Numbered from the stretch's first letter, positions 55,735 to 64,000 are shown. The stretch: 64,000 bases of DNA from Parazoarcus communis (GCF_003111645.1 NZ_CP022187.1:2728001-2792000); one strand, 5' to 3'. Translations and numbers: made by a program. Notes: a model not told the origin generated them from the letters alone.

Positions 55735-57653
55735 CCAGGCACTGGGGCATCCGCGCACGGGTAATGCTGGCAGCCGTGCTGCCGGTACTCGTACTGGCGG
55801 TGGTACTGACCGTGTACTCGACGCGCTCCCGTCTGTCCGACCTCGACGACGCCCTGAGCGCGCGGGGCCGGGCCGTCGCCCGTCAGCTGGCGGCGGCGAG
55901 CGAGTACGCGGTTTTCTCCGGCAACCGCGATGCGCTGCAGCAGATTACCGGTGCCGTGCTGTCCGAAGACGACATCGCCGGCATCAGTATCGTTAATAAC
56001 GCGGGCGAAATTCTCGCCCGCAGCGGCATACTCGATGGTCAGCTTCCGCCCTTGCCGGCGGGCCCGGTAAGCGCCCCCATGCGCCTGGTCAAGGGGCCGA
56101 CCCTGCGTCTGATCGAGCCAATCCGTCCCAGCCGCCTTGAGCTCGACGACGGCTTTGCGGCCATCACCCCTGGCGTGGCCGCACAGTTGGGCGAAGAGCC
56201 AATGGGCAGCGTCGTGGTGGAGATCTCGCTGCGCCGCCTGCAGCGTCAGCGCGACGATCTGCTCTGGACCACAGCAGGCTCGGCGCTGCTGGTGATGATC
56301 GGCAGCATCCTGCTGGCGACACGACTCAGCCGGGGCGTCAGCGTGCCCATCCGCGAGGTGGCAGAGACCGTGGCGCGGATCGGACAGGGGCAACTGCATG
56401 AACGCGTCCCCGTCCTCGGCGGCGGCAGCCTCGCCACGCTGGCCGAAGGCGTAAACGAGATGGCTGAACGCCTGGCCGGCGCGCATGACGAACTGGTGCG
56501 CAAGGTCGAAGAGGCCACTTCCGAGATGCGCGCACGCAAGGACGAAGCGGAACGCGCCAATCTGGCCAAGTCACGCTTTCTGGCAGCAGCCAGTCACGAC
56601 CTGCGTCAGCCGATGCACGCACTGGGCCTGTTCGTGTCGGAGCTTGCGCAGCACACGCATGCGCCCGAGAGTCGCCGTCTCGTGCAGCGCATTGCCGCTT
56701 CCGCGGAAGCCATGGACAACCTGCTCGACAGTCTGCTCGACATCTCCAAGCTCGACGCCGGGGTGCTCCAACCCAATCCGCGACCGTTTGCGCTTCAGCC
56801 AGTCATCGAACGCATTGCCGCCGAGCAACGACCGGCAGCCGAAGAGCGCGAACTGCGCCTGAAGGCACGCCCGACGAGTTACTGGACCTACACCGACCCG
56901 GTGCTGTTCGAGCGCATCATCACCAACCTCGTGAGCAATGCCATCCGTTACACGGCCAGCGGCAGCATTCTGATCGCCTGCCGCAAACGCGGCGACAAGG
57001 TGCGCGTCGAGGTACGCGACAGTGGGGTTGGTATCCCGAAAGAGTCTCAGGACATCATCTTTCAGGAGTTCATCCAGCTCGACAATGCGGAGCGTGCGCG
57101 GGTCAAGGGACTCGGGCTGGGACTCGCAATCGTACGCCGCCTTGCAGCACTGCTGGGTCACGCCCTCAAACTGAACTCGGCCCCTGGCCGCGGATCGGTG
57201 TTTGCAATCGAAATGCAGTCCGCAGCCCCGGAGCATGAACCTGAACTTTCCGCTCACGCCCGCGCGCCGGGGGATCTGAAGGGACTGCACGTCGCGCTCG
57301 TCGACGACGACCCCCTCGCGCGCGCCGGCATGGAAAGCCTGCTGCGCTCCTGGGGATGCCGGATGATGTCCGCCGAATCACCCGACGTCCTGCTCAAGAT
57401 GATGACGCTCAGCACCTCTCCCCTCGACCTGATGATCAGCGATTTCCGCCTGCACGGCGAGCACCACGGCATCGACGTCATCCATGCTGCACGCGGCAAA
57501 CTCGGACCGGGACTGCCCGCCATTCTCATCAGCGGCGACACCGGCACCGAAACCCTGCGGCTCGCGCAGCAGGCCGGTATCCCCCTGCTGCACAAGCCCG
57601 TGCGACCGGCTCGCCTGCGCGCGCTCATTCACCGGCTCATCGGCAACAACTAA
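55731..57653 (+). CDS. hybrid sensor histidine kinase
   Basis: The 640-aa product has a first membrane helix (MLAAVLPVLVLAVVLTVY), a periplasmic sensor of about 150 aa, a second helix (GSALLVMIGSILLAT near 190) and HAMP. HisKA follows with phospho-His in AASHDLRQPMHALGL near 287, then HATPase with NLVSNAIRYT, DSGVGIP and GLGLGLAIVRRLA. A C-terminal receiver has HVALVDDDPLARAGM, acceptor Asp in LMISDFRL near 570 and Lys in LLHKPVRP. No Hpt domain is present, so phosphate transfer to the LuxR regulator at 52999 may be direct, with the receiver tuning it. Confidence 0.93.
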   Translation: MTRHWGIRARVMLAAVLPVLVLAVVLTVYSTRSRLSDLDDALSARGRAVARQLAAASEYAVFSGNRDALQQITGAVLSEDDIAGISIVNNAGEILARSGILDGQLPPLPAGPVSAPMRLVKGPTLRLIEPIRPSRLELDDGFAAITPGVAAQLGEEPMGSVVVEISLRRLQRQRDDLLWTTAGSALLVMIGSILLATRLSRGVSVPIREVAETVARIGQGQLHERVPVLGGGSLATLAEGVNEMAERLAGAHDELVRKVEEATSEMRARKDEAERANLAKSRFLAAASHDLRQPMHALGLFVSELAQHTHAPESRRLVQRIAASAEAMDNLLDSLLDISKLDAGVLQPNPRPFALQPVIERIAAEQRPAAEERELRLKARPTSYWTYTDPVLFERIITNLVSNAIRYTASGSILIACRKRGDKVRVEVRDSGVGIPKESQDIIFQEFIQLDNAERARVKGLGLGLAIVRRLAALLGHALKLNSAPGRGSVFAIEMQSAAPEHEPELSAHARAPGDLKGLHVALVDDDPLARAGMESLLRSWGCRMMSAESPDVLLKMMTLSTSPLDLMISDFRLHGEHHGIDVIHAARGKLGPGLPAILISGDTGTETLRLAQQAGIPLLHKPVRPARLRALIHRLIGNN

Positions 57654-57665
57654 GCTGCGTTAATA

Positions 57666-57706
57666 CCGATGCTGCTGTGCGCCATGCGCTAATGCATAAG
57701 CATCGG
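57666..57706. repeat. inverted repeat between the kinase gene and phaM
   Basis: CCGATGCT (57666-57673) and AGCATCGG (57699-57706) are exact complements 25 nt apart, starting 12 nt after the kinase stop. No U-tract; may be a transcript end or a phaM leader/operator element. Confidence 0.4.
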
Positions 57707-57743
57707 TTACCATGAAAAAGTGGCTCAACCGGGAGAACAAGAA

Positions 57744-58163
57744 ATGTCAAACGATCAGGCAGCACGAGACCCGCTCGAATTCGTGCGCGGCATGTGGAGC
57801 AACATGGGTTTCAACCTGCCCGGCATGGTGACGCCGACGCTGGACGTTGACGAACTCGACAAACGCATCGCCGACATGCGGGCGGTCGAGGGTTGGCTGA
57901 AGATGAACCTGAACATGCTGCAGATCTCGATCCAGGGTCTGGACATGCAGCGCGCAACACTCGCCGCAGTGAAGGCCATGAGCCAGCAGGCGCGCGAAAG
58001 CAGCGATCAGGCATCCAGCGGGGAGAACCCCTTTGCCTCCGCCGCCGCAATGTGGCCGTGGAGCATGATGTCCCAGGCCGCTACGCCGGCAAGCACCGAG
58101 ACCGAGGACGACAAGCCGACCGAAAGCAAGCCTCGCCCACGGCGCAAGGCGGCTGAAAAGTAA
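57744..58163 (+). CDS. phaM: PhaM-family PHA granule multifunctional regulatory protein
   Basis: PhaM in Ralstonia links polyhydroxyalkanoate granules to the nucleoid and activates PHA synthase. The 139-aa product has the family N-terminus DPLEFVRGMWSNMG, PGMVTPTLDVDELDKRIADMRAVEGWLKMN, then the helical LNMLQISIQGLDMQRATLAA. Its C-terminus is short, Pro/Lys/Arg-rich (KPRPRRKAAEK) and expected to bind DNA. GGGAGAA precedes the ATG at 57744; an in-frame ATG eight codons earlier has no site. No pha synthesis genes are in the window. Confidence 0.88.
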   Translation: MSNDQAARDPLEFVRGMWSNMGFNLPGMVTPTLDVDELDKRIADMRAVEGWLKMNLNMLQISIQGLDMQRATLAAVKAMSQQARESSDQASSGENPFASAAAMWPWSMMSQAATPASTETEDDKPTESKPRPRRKAAEK

Positions 58164-58190
58164 GCTGCTCGCTGCAGGCCGTTTCAGGCT

Positions 58191-59357
58191 TCAGATCACG
58201 CCTGCGTCTCGCAGGCGGCGGATTTCCTCGATATCCAGCCCCAGACCCGACAGCAGCGCGTCGGTATCTGCACCGGCGCCCGGTGCGGGCGACGGAGTGG
58301 GCGGCACATGGCCGGACAACTTCACCGGCGGGCCGAACTGGCGCACGCCACCAACCTCCACCACCATGCCGCGCGCCTGCACCTGCGGGTTCGCCATACT
58401 CTCCTCGAGGCGCAGCACCGGGGTCACGCAGCAATCGATCCTGTCGAACAGAGCCGCCCAGTCGCACTGTCTGCGACTGCGAAAGATCGCCGACAGCGCC
58501 TTGCGTGCAGCAGCGCCGGCAGCCCCGGTATCGAGATGGGCCGGCTTGAGATCTGGCCTGTCGAGTGCATCGCACAGCAAGTGCCAGAACTTTTCCTCCA
58601 GCGCACCGACCGCCATATGGCGGCCATCTGCGGTTTCATACACGCCGTAGCACGGCACACCCCCGGTGAGCAGATCCTCTCCGCGCGGACGGACTGCGCC
58701 CCGCGCCAACACCTCGACCAGCGGAAAGATTGCGTGCGCGAGCGCGGCATCGGTCATTGCCACATCGACGTGACGGCCACGCCCGCTGTTGCGCGCTTCG
58801 AGCAGCGCGACCAGCATGCCGACCACGGCCGCCATCGTCCCGCCCAGCAGATCGCCGATCTGCAGATTTGAGATCGCCGGCGCGCCCCCGGCCGCACCAG
58901 TCTGGTCGAGCACGCCGGCGTAGCCGATATAGTTGATGTCGTGCCCCGCCCTGAGCGCATAGGGCCCGGTCTGCCCGTAACCGGTGATGCTGCAGAACAC
59001 CAGGCGCGGATTGATTGCGGCCAGTTGCGCATAGCCGAGTCCGAGCTTGTCCATGACCCCGGGCCGAAAGCCTTCGACCACCGCATCGGCCGTCTCCACC
59101 AGACGCAGGAACAGCGCCCGGCCAGCCTCCTGTTTGAGGTCGAGGCGCAAGCTCTGCTTGTTGCGATTGACCACTTGGTAGAAATAGCTGCTGTCGCCGG
59201 CCATCGCCCCCATCGTGCGGGCGTAATCGCCCGCACCAGTATCCTCGATCTTGATGACCTCGGCGCCGTAGTCAGCCAGATGCTGGGTTGCCAGCGGGCC
59301 GGGCAGAAGCCGGGTGAGGTCGAGGATGCGCAGACCGGACAGCGGTTGAGTTTGCAT
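58191..59357 (-). CDS. CaiB/BaiF family CoA enzyme, alpha-methylacyl-CoA racemase-like
   Basis: The 388-aa product has LRILDLTRLLPGPLATQHLADYGAEVIKIED near the start. Racemase-type active-site segments are RAGHDINYIGYAGVL near residue 127 (His) and NLQIGDLLGGTMAAV near 155 (Asp). The GFRPGVMDKLGLGY block also fits. Racemases interconvert 2R- and 2S-methylacyl-CoA so that branched acyl chains can enter beta-oxidation; a CoA transferase role cannot be excluded by eye. It is co-directional with the PaaK-like gene but separated from it by a strong terminator. Confidence 0.85.
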   Translation of the reverse strand: MQTQPLSGLRILDLTRLLPGPLATQHLADYGAEVIKIEDTGAGDYARTMGAMAGDSSYFYQVVNRNKQSLRLDLKQEAGRALFLRLVETADAVVEGFRPGVMDKLGLGYAQLAAINPRLVFCSITGYGQTGPYALRAGHDINYIGYAGVLDQTGAAGGAPAISNLQIGDLLGGTMAAVVGMLVALLEARNSGRGRHVDVAMTDAALAHAIFPLVEVLARGAVRPRGEDLLTGGVPCYGVYETADGRHMAVGALEEKFWHLLCDALDRPDLKPAHLDTGAAGAAARKALSAIFRSRRQCDWAALFDRIDCCVTPVLRLEESMANPQVQARGMVVEVGGVRQFGPPVKLSGHVPPTPSPAPGAGADTDALLSGLGLDIEEIRRLRDAGVI

Positions 59358-59412
59358 GGCGGAACTCGGCTAAAGCGAAAACGGGAAGGGCCGGGCCAAG
59401 CGCCCGGGCGCC

Positions 59413-59442
59413 AAAAAAATCGGCCCGGCATCGCCGGGCCGA
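59413..59442 (-). terminator. rho-independent terminator after the PaaK-like gene
   Basis: On the minus strand TCGGCCCGGC and GCCGGGCCGA pair perfectly over ten nt with a 3-nt loop and run into TTTTTTT, 31 nt after the stop at 59473. It ends the liv-paaK-like transcript; the racemase gene needs its own promoter or read-through. Confidence 0.9.
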
Positions 59443-59472
59443 AGCTGCCCACACACAACATCGGGTGCAGTA

Positions 59473-60705
59473 CTAGTCGTACTTGCGAATATCGTCGATG
59501 AGCTTGCCATCATTGGCCAGACTGCCGGGCGCACAGAAGCTCACCTCGCCGCGCAGCTTGGTCAGTTCGCGAATGCTCGCAGCAATGCTCGCAGCAAGCG
59601 TATCACCGCCGACCGAGCTCTCACAGTGCAGGGTCATGCGGTCGTTGAGCCCCGGGTTGTCGACCACCAGCCGCCCCCGGCCGATCTCAGGATGGCGCCG
59701 GACGACGTCGGCAATCTGCCCTGGATGGACGAACATGCCCTTCACCTTGGTGGTCTGATCCGCCCGCCCCATCCAGCCCCTGATGCGGACGTTGGTGCGG
59801 CCACAGGCGGACATGCCGGGCATGATTGCCGACAGGTCGCCGGTGCCGAAACGGATCAGCGGATAGTCCGGATTCAGGGTCGTCACCACCACCTCGCCGA
59901 CTTCGCCGTCAGGCACCGGATCGCCGGTGCCGGGTCGAACGACCTCGAGCACGATGTCCTCACCGACCACCATGCCCTCACCACCCGGCGTCTCGTACGC
60001 GATCAGGCCGATGTCGGCGGTGGCATAGGCCTGGCTGGCGCGAACGCCGCGCGCGGCAAAGGCATCGCGAATGCTCGGCGGAAAAGCTTCTCCCGAGACG
60101 AAGGCCTTGGTGAATGTGGGCTTGACCCCGACCTCATCGGCCTTGTCGAGCAGGATGCGCAGGAACGACGGTGTCCCGACGTAGGCATTCGGCTGCAGGT
60201 CGGCCATTGCAGCAAGCTGCAGTTCCGTCTGCCCGACGCCGGCGGGAAACACGGTGCAGCCAAGCGCATGGGCCGCCGTTTCCATCATCGACCCCGCCGG
60301 GGTGAAGTGGTAGGCGAACGTGTTGTGCACCAGGTCGCCTTCGCGAAAGCCCGCCGCATACAGTGCGCGTGCCAGCCTGTAATAGTCGGGGCGTGCGCCC
60401 TCCGGTTCGTACAGCGGCCCGGGTGACGAAAACACGCGCTTGCAGGCCGAACCCCAGCGCACCGCGGAAAAACCGCCGAAGGGCCTGGCGCACTTCTGCT
60501 GCTCGAGCAGTTCGGACTTGCGGATCACCGGCAGCCGGGCGAGCGCCTCGCGACTCGTCACCGTTGCCGGGTCGATCCCCTTGAGGCTCGCCGCGAAAGC
60601 GGGAGCACCGGATTGTGCGTGAGCGATCTGCGCAGGCAGCCGCGCGAACAGGTCGCGCTCGCGCTCTGCCGGATCGCGAATCTCTCTGTCATCGTAATGG
60701 CTCAT
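59473..60705 (-). CDS. phenylacetate-CoA ligase-like adenylate-forming enzyme
   Basis: The 410-aa ANL-superfamily protein resembles PaaK in its second half: YATADIGLIAYETPGG near 235, PLIRFGTGDLSAIMPG near 295, GRADQTTKVKGMFVHPGQI near 325 and a C-terminal ferredoxin-like lid. The usual Gly-rich TSGTTG phosphate loop is replaced by FSSPGPLYEPEG near 110, so its ATP handling or substrate may differ. It is the last gene of the livM-binding protein-livF operon, suggesting that it activates the imported acid. Confidence 0.85.
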   Translation of the reverse strand: MSHYDDREIRDPAERERDLFARLPAQIAHAQSGAPAFAASLKGIDPATVTSREALARLPVIRKSELLEQQKCARPFGGFSAVRWGSACKRVFSSPGPLYEPEGARPDYYRLARALYAAGFREGDLVHNTFAYHFTPAGSMMETAAHALGCTVFPAGVGQTELQLAAMADLQPNAYVGTPSFLRILLDKADEVGVKPTFTKAFVSGEAFPPSIRDAFAARGVRASQAYATADIGLIAYETPGGEGMVVGEDIVLEVVRPGTGDPVPDGEVGEVVVTTLNPDYPLIRFGTGDLSAIMPGMSACGRTNVRIRGWMGRADQTTKVKGMFVHPGQIADVVRRHPEIGRGRLVVDNPGLNDRMTLHCESSVGGDTLAASIAASIRELTKLRGEVSFCAPGSLANDGKLIDDIRKYD

Positions 60706-60792
60706 GCGTGGATCCTGAATATGAGTAAACCCGGCGGCCTGACAAGGCTCGGCCGCAAGCGGGCGAAGGCGTATGGTCGGGTCTGGATGGGT

Positions 60793-61629
60793 TCAGCTGA
60801 GCCAGCGCTTGCGGCGGCGATAGTGTTTGACGTCACGGAAACTCTTGCGCCCCTCGCCTGCGAGGCCGAGATAGAACTCTTTCACGTCCTCGTTGGTGGC
60901 GAGCTCGCTGGCAGCGCCTTCCATCACGATGCGGCCGTTCTCCATGATGTAACCGAAGTCGGCATACCTCAGTGCGACCATGGTGTTCTGCTCGGCGAGC
61001 AGAAAGCTGACCTGCTCCTTGCTGTTGAGGTCCTTCACGATCTCGAAGATCTCTTCGACGATCTGCGGCGCCAGGCCCATCGACGGCTCGTCGAGCAGGA
61101 TCATTTCCGGCTTGGCCATCAGTGCGCGACCGATGGCACACATCTGCTGCTCTCCGCCCGAGGTGTAGCCGGCCTGCGACGAACGCCGGGTCTTGAGGCG
61201 GGGGAAGTAGTGATAGACCTTCTCCAGGCTGTCCTTGAGTTCGGCGCGCGAGATGCTCCGGGTGTAGGCACCGGTCAGCAGGTTCTCCTCGATGGTCAGA
61301 TGGCCGAAGCAGTGACGGCCCTCCATCACCTGGATCACGCCACGCTTGACCAGATCGTTCGGTGTCATCTGGTCGACGCGCTGGCCCTTGAACTCGATGC
61401 TGCCCTTGGTGACATCTCCGCGCTCTGCACCGAGCAGGTTCGAGATCGACTTCAGCGTGGTCGACTTGCCCGCGCCGTTGGCACCGAGCAGGGCCACGAT
61501 GCTGCCCTTCTCGACCTGCAGGGACACGCCCTTGAGCACGAGAATGACGTGATCGTAGATCACCTCGACGTTGTTGATGCTGAGGTAGGGCGCCGCGCTG
61601 GCGGCGTTTGCGGTGGCTGCATTAGTCAT
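60793..61629 (-). CDS. livF: branched-chain/aromatic-acid type ABC transporter ATP-binding protein
   Basis: LivF-type ATPase of 278 aa: Walker A LLGANGAGKSTTLKS near residue 50, Q-loop near VIQVMEGRHCFGHLT, signature SGGEQQMCAIGRALM near 165, and Walker B ILLDEPSMGLAPQIV. The ATG at 61629 is used; the open frame extends further upstream through the hairpin-rich spacer without conserved sequence. It follows the binding-protein gene by 185 nt. The second ATPase (livG) and the permease livH must lie beyond the right edge. Confidence 0.93.
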   Translation of the reverse strand: MTNAATANAASAAPYLSINNVEVIYDHVILVLKGVSLQVEKGSIVALLGANGAGKSTTLKSISNLLGAERGDVTKGSIEFKGQRVDQMTPNDLVKRGVIQVMEGRHCFGHLTIEENLLTGAYTRSISRAELKDSLEKVYHYFPRLKTRRSSQAGYTSGGEQQMCAIGRALMAKPEMILLDEPSMGLAPQIVEEIFEIVKDLNSKEQVSFLLAEQNTMVALRYADFGYIMENGRIVMEGAASELATNEDVKEFYLGLAGEGRKSFRDVKHYRRRKRWLS

Positions 61630-61677
61630 GGTTTTTGCCTTGTGTCTCCGTCCCACCTCCCCGGTCTTGCCGGCAGA

Positions 61678-61804
61678 GGGTCTGCAGGATGCTCGTACGG
61701 ACCATACAAGCGCCCTGCAGACCCCCGCTTGCGCGGGGAGCCTGCACCGCCAGGCGGCTGCCGGGCGGCTTGTCTGCCTTCCAGGCCGCCAGGCGGCCTG
61801 GAAG
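61678..61804 (-). promoter_or_regulatory. triple-hairpin spacer between binding-protein gene and livF
   Basis: Three stems are stacked in the 185-nt spacer. 61778-61804 is a 13-bp perfect palindrome with one unpaired base, only 11 nt after the binding-protein stop. 61723-61738 is CCCCGC-TTGC-GCGGGG. 61678-61688/61714-61724 is an 11-bp stem. None has a U-tract. Such clusters usually stabilise the upstream mRNA or damp read-through, giving more binding protein than ATPase. Confidence 0.6.
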
Positions 61805-61814
61805 CGTGCGCGAC

Positions 61815-63137
61815 TTACATCTCCTTGGAGCAGTCGCGCGGGGTGATGCCCTTTTCCTTGGCGTAGGCCGCAGCCGACTCTTCGATCATGCCGCGCACCA
61901 GAGGCTTGTCGGCTTCGACCCAGTCGGTCACGACGTTCCACTTGGCGCCGTCCCACTGCTGGAACTTGACCTTGCCTGCGCCCTCGTGATCCTTGCAGCT
62001 GATCTTGAGGTCAGGCATGAAGCCGGCGGCACCCAGAGCGGCGAGGCGCTTGGTATCGAGGTTGAGGTTCTCGAAGCCCCAGCGCATCTGCTCACCGGTC
62101 ATCGGCTTGCCCTTGCCGAATTTCTCCTGGGCAGTGCGGATGGCCTCGACGGTGATGATGCCGTGCACCACACCACGGTTGTAGAGCACACTGCCGACGC
62201 GCTCCTTGTCTTCCATGTTGCCGGCGTTCTTGGCGTAGACGTTGGTCTGGATGTCCTTGATCACGGGATAGTTGGCGCCTGCCACGTTGAAACCGGCAGC
62301 CACGAAGCCCTTGGCGGCATCGCCCGCCGGGATCGCGTCTTCTTCCGAGCCCGCCCACCACACACCGATGACCTTGTCGCGCGAATAGCCGGTCTTGGCA
62401 GCGGTGCGCAGTGCGGTCGCGTTCATCACGCCCCAGCCCCACAGGATCACGTAGTCGGGCTTCTGCTGGCGAATCTGCAGCCACTGGGCCTGCTGCTCGT
62501 TACCCGGGTGGGCAACGGCCACCTTCTGCACTTCGAAGCCATGCTTTTCGGCGAGCTTGTCCATGATGGCGTGCGACTCCTTGCCATAGGCCGAGTCGTG
62601 ATACAGCAGGCCGATCTTCTTGCCCTTGAGCTTGTCCATGCCACCGGCCTTGGTGCCGATGTAGTTCACGATGGCCGAAGCCTGCGACCAGTAGGTCGTG
62701 ACCATCGGGAACACCCACGGGAACACGCTGCCGTCGGCAGCGTCGGTGCGGCCGTAGCCGATGGTGACCATCGGAATCTTGTCCTGCTCGACCTTCTCCA
62801 GCACCGAGTACGTGATGCCGGTCGACAGCGGCTGGAACACCGAGTTACCGGTCGGCCCCTTGTTCTTCAGGCGCTCGTAGCACTCGACGCCACGGGCGTT
62901 GTTGTATTCGGTTTCGCATTCTTCCCAGGTCAGCTTGACGCCGTTTACACCGCCGTCACGGGCGTTGACCATGGCCATGTAATCGATCCAGCCGCCATAC
63001 AGCGAGGCGCCGTTGGAACCATAGGGGCCGACGCGATAGCTCGGCAGACCGATGAACTGTTCCTGCGCGGCGGCATAGCCGCTCACGAGCAGACCTGCGA
63101 TGGCGGCGCCGATGAGTGCGGATTGCTTCAGTTTCAT
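61815..63137 (-). CDS. Liv-type ABC transporter substrate-binding protein
   Basis: Periplasmic Peripla_BP_6-type receptor of 440 aa with a signal peptide (SALIGAAIAGLLVSGYAAA-QE). It has two Rossmann-like lobes: FIGLPSYRVGPYGSNGASLYGG, a Cys pair in WEECETEYNNARGVECYERLK, and KGKKIGLLYHDSAYGKESHAI near 190. PDYVILWGWGVMNATALRTA and IGVWWAGSEEDAIPAG follow. It is larger than LivJ (about 370 aa). Operon context with a PaaK-like ligase points to an aromatic or aliphatic carboxylate ligand. GGAGACAC precedes the ATG. Confidence 0.92.
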   Translation of the reverse strand: MKLKQSALIGAAIAGLLVSGYAAAQEQFIGLPSYRVGPYGSNGASLYGGWIDYMAMVNARDGGVNGVKLTWEECETEYNNARGVECYERLKNKGPTGNSVFQPLSTGITYSVLEKVEQDKIPMVTIGYGRTDAADGSVFPWVFPMVTTYWSQASAIVNYIGTKAGGMDKLKGKKIGLLYHDSAYGKESHAIMDKLAEKHGFEVQKVAVAHPGNEQQAQWLQIRQQKPDYVILWGWGVMNATALRTAAKTGYSRDKVIGVWWAGSEEDAIPAGDAAKGFVAAGFNVAGANYPVIKDIQTNVYAKNAGNMEDKERVGSVLYNRGVVHGIITVEAIRTAQEKFGKGKPMTGEQMRWGFENLNLDTKRLAALGAAGFMPDLKISCKDHEGAGKVKFQQWDGAKWNVVTDWVEADKPLVRGMIEESAAAYAKEKGITPRDCSKEM

Positions 63138-63226
63138 GAGTGTCTCCTCTCTTATGTGTGTGGTGCTGCTTGGTACTGCCTTGAAACCGGCCGACGCGGC
63201 AGCGTCGGCCTGATGCTCGAATATGC

Positions 63227-64000
63227 TCAGTGCGGGAACGGCCACAGGCGCAACTTGTCCTTGGCCAGGGTCCACAAACGCGCCAGGCCGTGCGGTTCGA
63301 CGATCAGGAAGAAGATGATCAGTCCGCCGAAGACGATCAGCTCAAGGTTCGAGCCGAGGCCGGCAGGCAGGTTTCCCGCAAAGATCGTGTGCATGAAGAC
63401 GTTCAGGAAAATCGGCAGCAGCACGATGAACGCGGCGCCCAGGAAAGAACCCAGAATCGAGCCCACGCCTCCGATGATGATCATGAACAGGATCTTGAAC
63501 GACAGGTCGAGGTTAAAGCCTTCGGGCTCCACCGTCCCCAGATAGGTGTAGGCGTAGAGAGCGCCGGCCACACCGCAGTAGAACGACGACACGGCAAAGG
63601 CACTGAGCTTGGCGCGCATCGGACGGATGCCGATCACTTCGGCAGCCACGTCCATGTCGCGCACCGCCATCCAGCGCCGGCCCGTCGCAGACCTCACCAG
63701 ATTCTTGGCCAGCAGCGCCAGCACGACGACGATGGAAAGCGTCAGCAGATACTTGAGGATCGGTGTATTGAAGGCGACGCCGAGGATATTCACTTCCTGT
63801 GCGGAGATCACGCCCGAGGACGAGTAGTTGGAGAACCACGAGAACTTCACCAGCGCCCAGACGATGAAGAACTGCGCAGCAAGCGTCGCCACTGCCAGGT
63901 AGAAGCCCTTGATGCGCAGACTGGGCAGGCCGAACGCGACGCCGACCAGTGCCGCACACAGACCACCGAGGATAAGTGCCACGATGAAGGGCATGCCGTC
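63227..64000 (-). CDS. livM: Liv-type ABC transporter permease (partial, N-terminus outside window)
   Basis: Inner-membrane permease. The 258 codons seen contain about seven hydrophobic helices and the LivM blocks GLPSLRIKGFYLAVATLAAQ near the left of the visible part, RRWMAVRDMDVAAEVIGIRPMRAKLSAFAVSSFYCGVAGALYAY and FMIIIGGVGSILGSFLGAAFIV. The frame is open to the right edge, so the true start lies outside. It ends 89 nt before the binding-protein gene. Confidence 0.92.
   Translation of the reverse strand, partial: DGMPFIVALILGGLCAALVGVAFGLPSLRIKGFYLAVATLAAQFFIVWALVKFSWFSNYSSSGVISAQEVNILGVAFNTPILKYLLTLSIVVVLALLAKNLVRSATGRRWMAVRDMDVAAEVIGIRPMRAKLSAFAVSSFYCGVAGALYAYTYLGTVEPEGFNLDLSFKILFMIIIGGVGSILGSFLGAAFIVLLPIFLNVFMHTIFAGNLPAGLGSNLELIVFGGLIIFFLIVEPHGLARLWTLAKDKLRLWPFPH

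Noticed and set aside
47610-59475. Shared GGTGCAGTACT near 47612 and 59464
   Set aside because: An 11-nt match between two distant sites with no common context; expected by chance or minor.

Overview
The window is a GC-rich chromosomal segment from a beta-proteobacterium, most probably order Rhodocyclales (the Azoarcus/Aromatoleum/Thauera group). This is inferred from the pilMNOPQ-aroK-aroB order, a PhaM-type PHA-granule protein, a fused indolepyruvate:ferredoxin oxidoreductase, a Na+-NQR operon, large beta-oxidation clusters and a Liv-type transporter beside a phenylacetate-CoA-ligase-like enzyme. No species is claimed. I see no rRNA, tRNA, CRISPR array, insertion sequence, integrase or phage gene. 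Both window edges cut genes: dgt at the left and livM at the right.

Layout, left to right. (1) 1-7.5 kb, minus strand: pilM-N-O-P-Q (type IV pilus inner-membrane platform and secretin, mostly joined by 4-nt overlaps), then aroK, aroB and dgt. (2) 7.7-14.3 kb: divergent mrcA, convergent cyaY, lptM-lysA, a small unknown gene, dacB and a DUF4870 membrane protein. (3) 14.4-20.1 kb, minus strand: ridA-recG-ubiA-pyrF-ubiD. (4) 20.2-23.7 kb: a DUF2802 protein, a SPOR-domain protein and an orphan fliW; a YdcF-like protein; an atypical crotonase. (5) 23.8-29.7 kb, minus strand: complete nqrABCDEF ending in a strong terminator. (6) 29.9-42.5 kb, minus strand: fatty-acid oxidation locus with a PsrA-like TetR regulator, FadE, thiolase, ECH-HAD enzyme and thioesterase (the last four joined by 4-nt overlaps), then FadL, a second multifunctional enzyme with reversed domain order (HAD-ECH) and a second thiolase. 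A 553-nt gap before the last thiolase carries two copies of a structured repeat. (7) 42.7-47.5 kb: DUF3079, a conserved unknown, DUF3047, a COG0523 GTPase and a GlcD-like FAD oxidase. (8) 47.6-52.9 kb: fused IOR, a membrane-anchored methyltransferase and an orphan ParA-like ATPase. (9) 53-57.7 kb: a LuxR-type response regulator, a 1.2-kb poorly explained gap, then a periplasmic binding protein translationally coupled to a hybrid histidine kinase. (10) 57.7-64 kb: phaM, an alpha-methylacyl-CoA racemase-like gene, and an operon of livM, a substrate-binding protein, livF and a PaaK-like ligase.

How it fits together: the cell takes up fatty or aromatic acids (FadL, Liv system), activates them to CoA esters (PaaK-like ligase), oxidises them (two beta-oxidation sets, racemase, crotonase), feeds electrons to the quinone pool (NQR makes a sodium gradient, UbiA/UbiD make ubiquinone) and stores surplus acetyl-CoA as PHA (PhaM). 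I found no clearly novel defence or mobile system. The best leads are the paired repeat whose conserved core sits inside two unrelated but self-complementary outer stems, the psrA promoter buried in a nested palindrome, the gap at 53.6-54.8 kb, the divergent PaaK-like enzyme and the isomerase-like crotonase.
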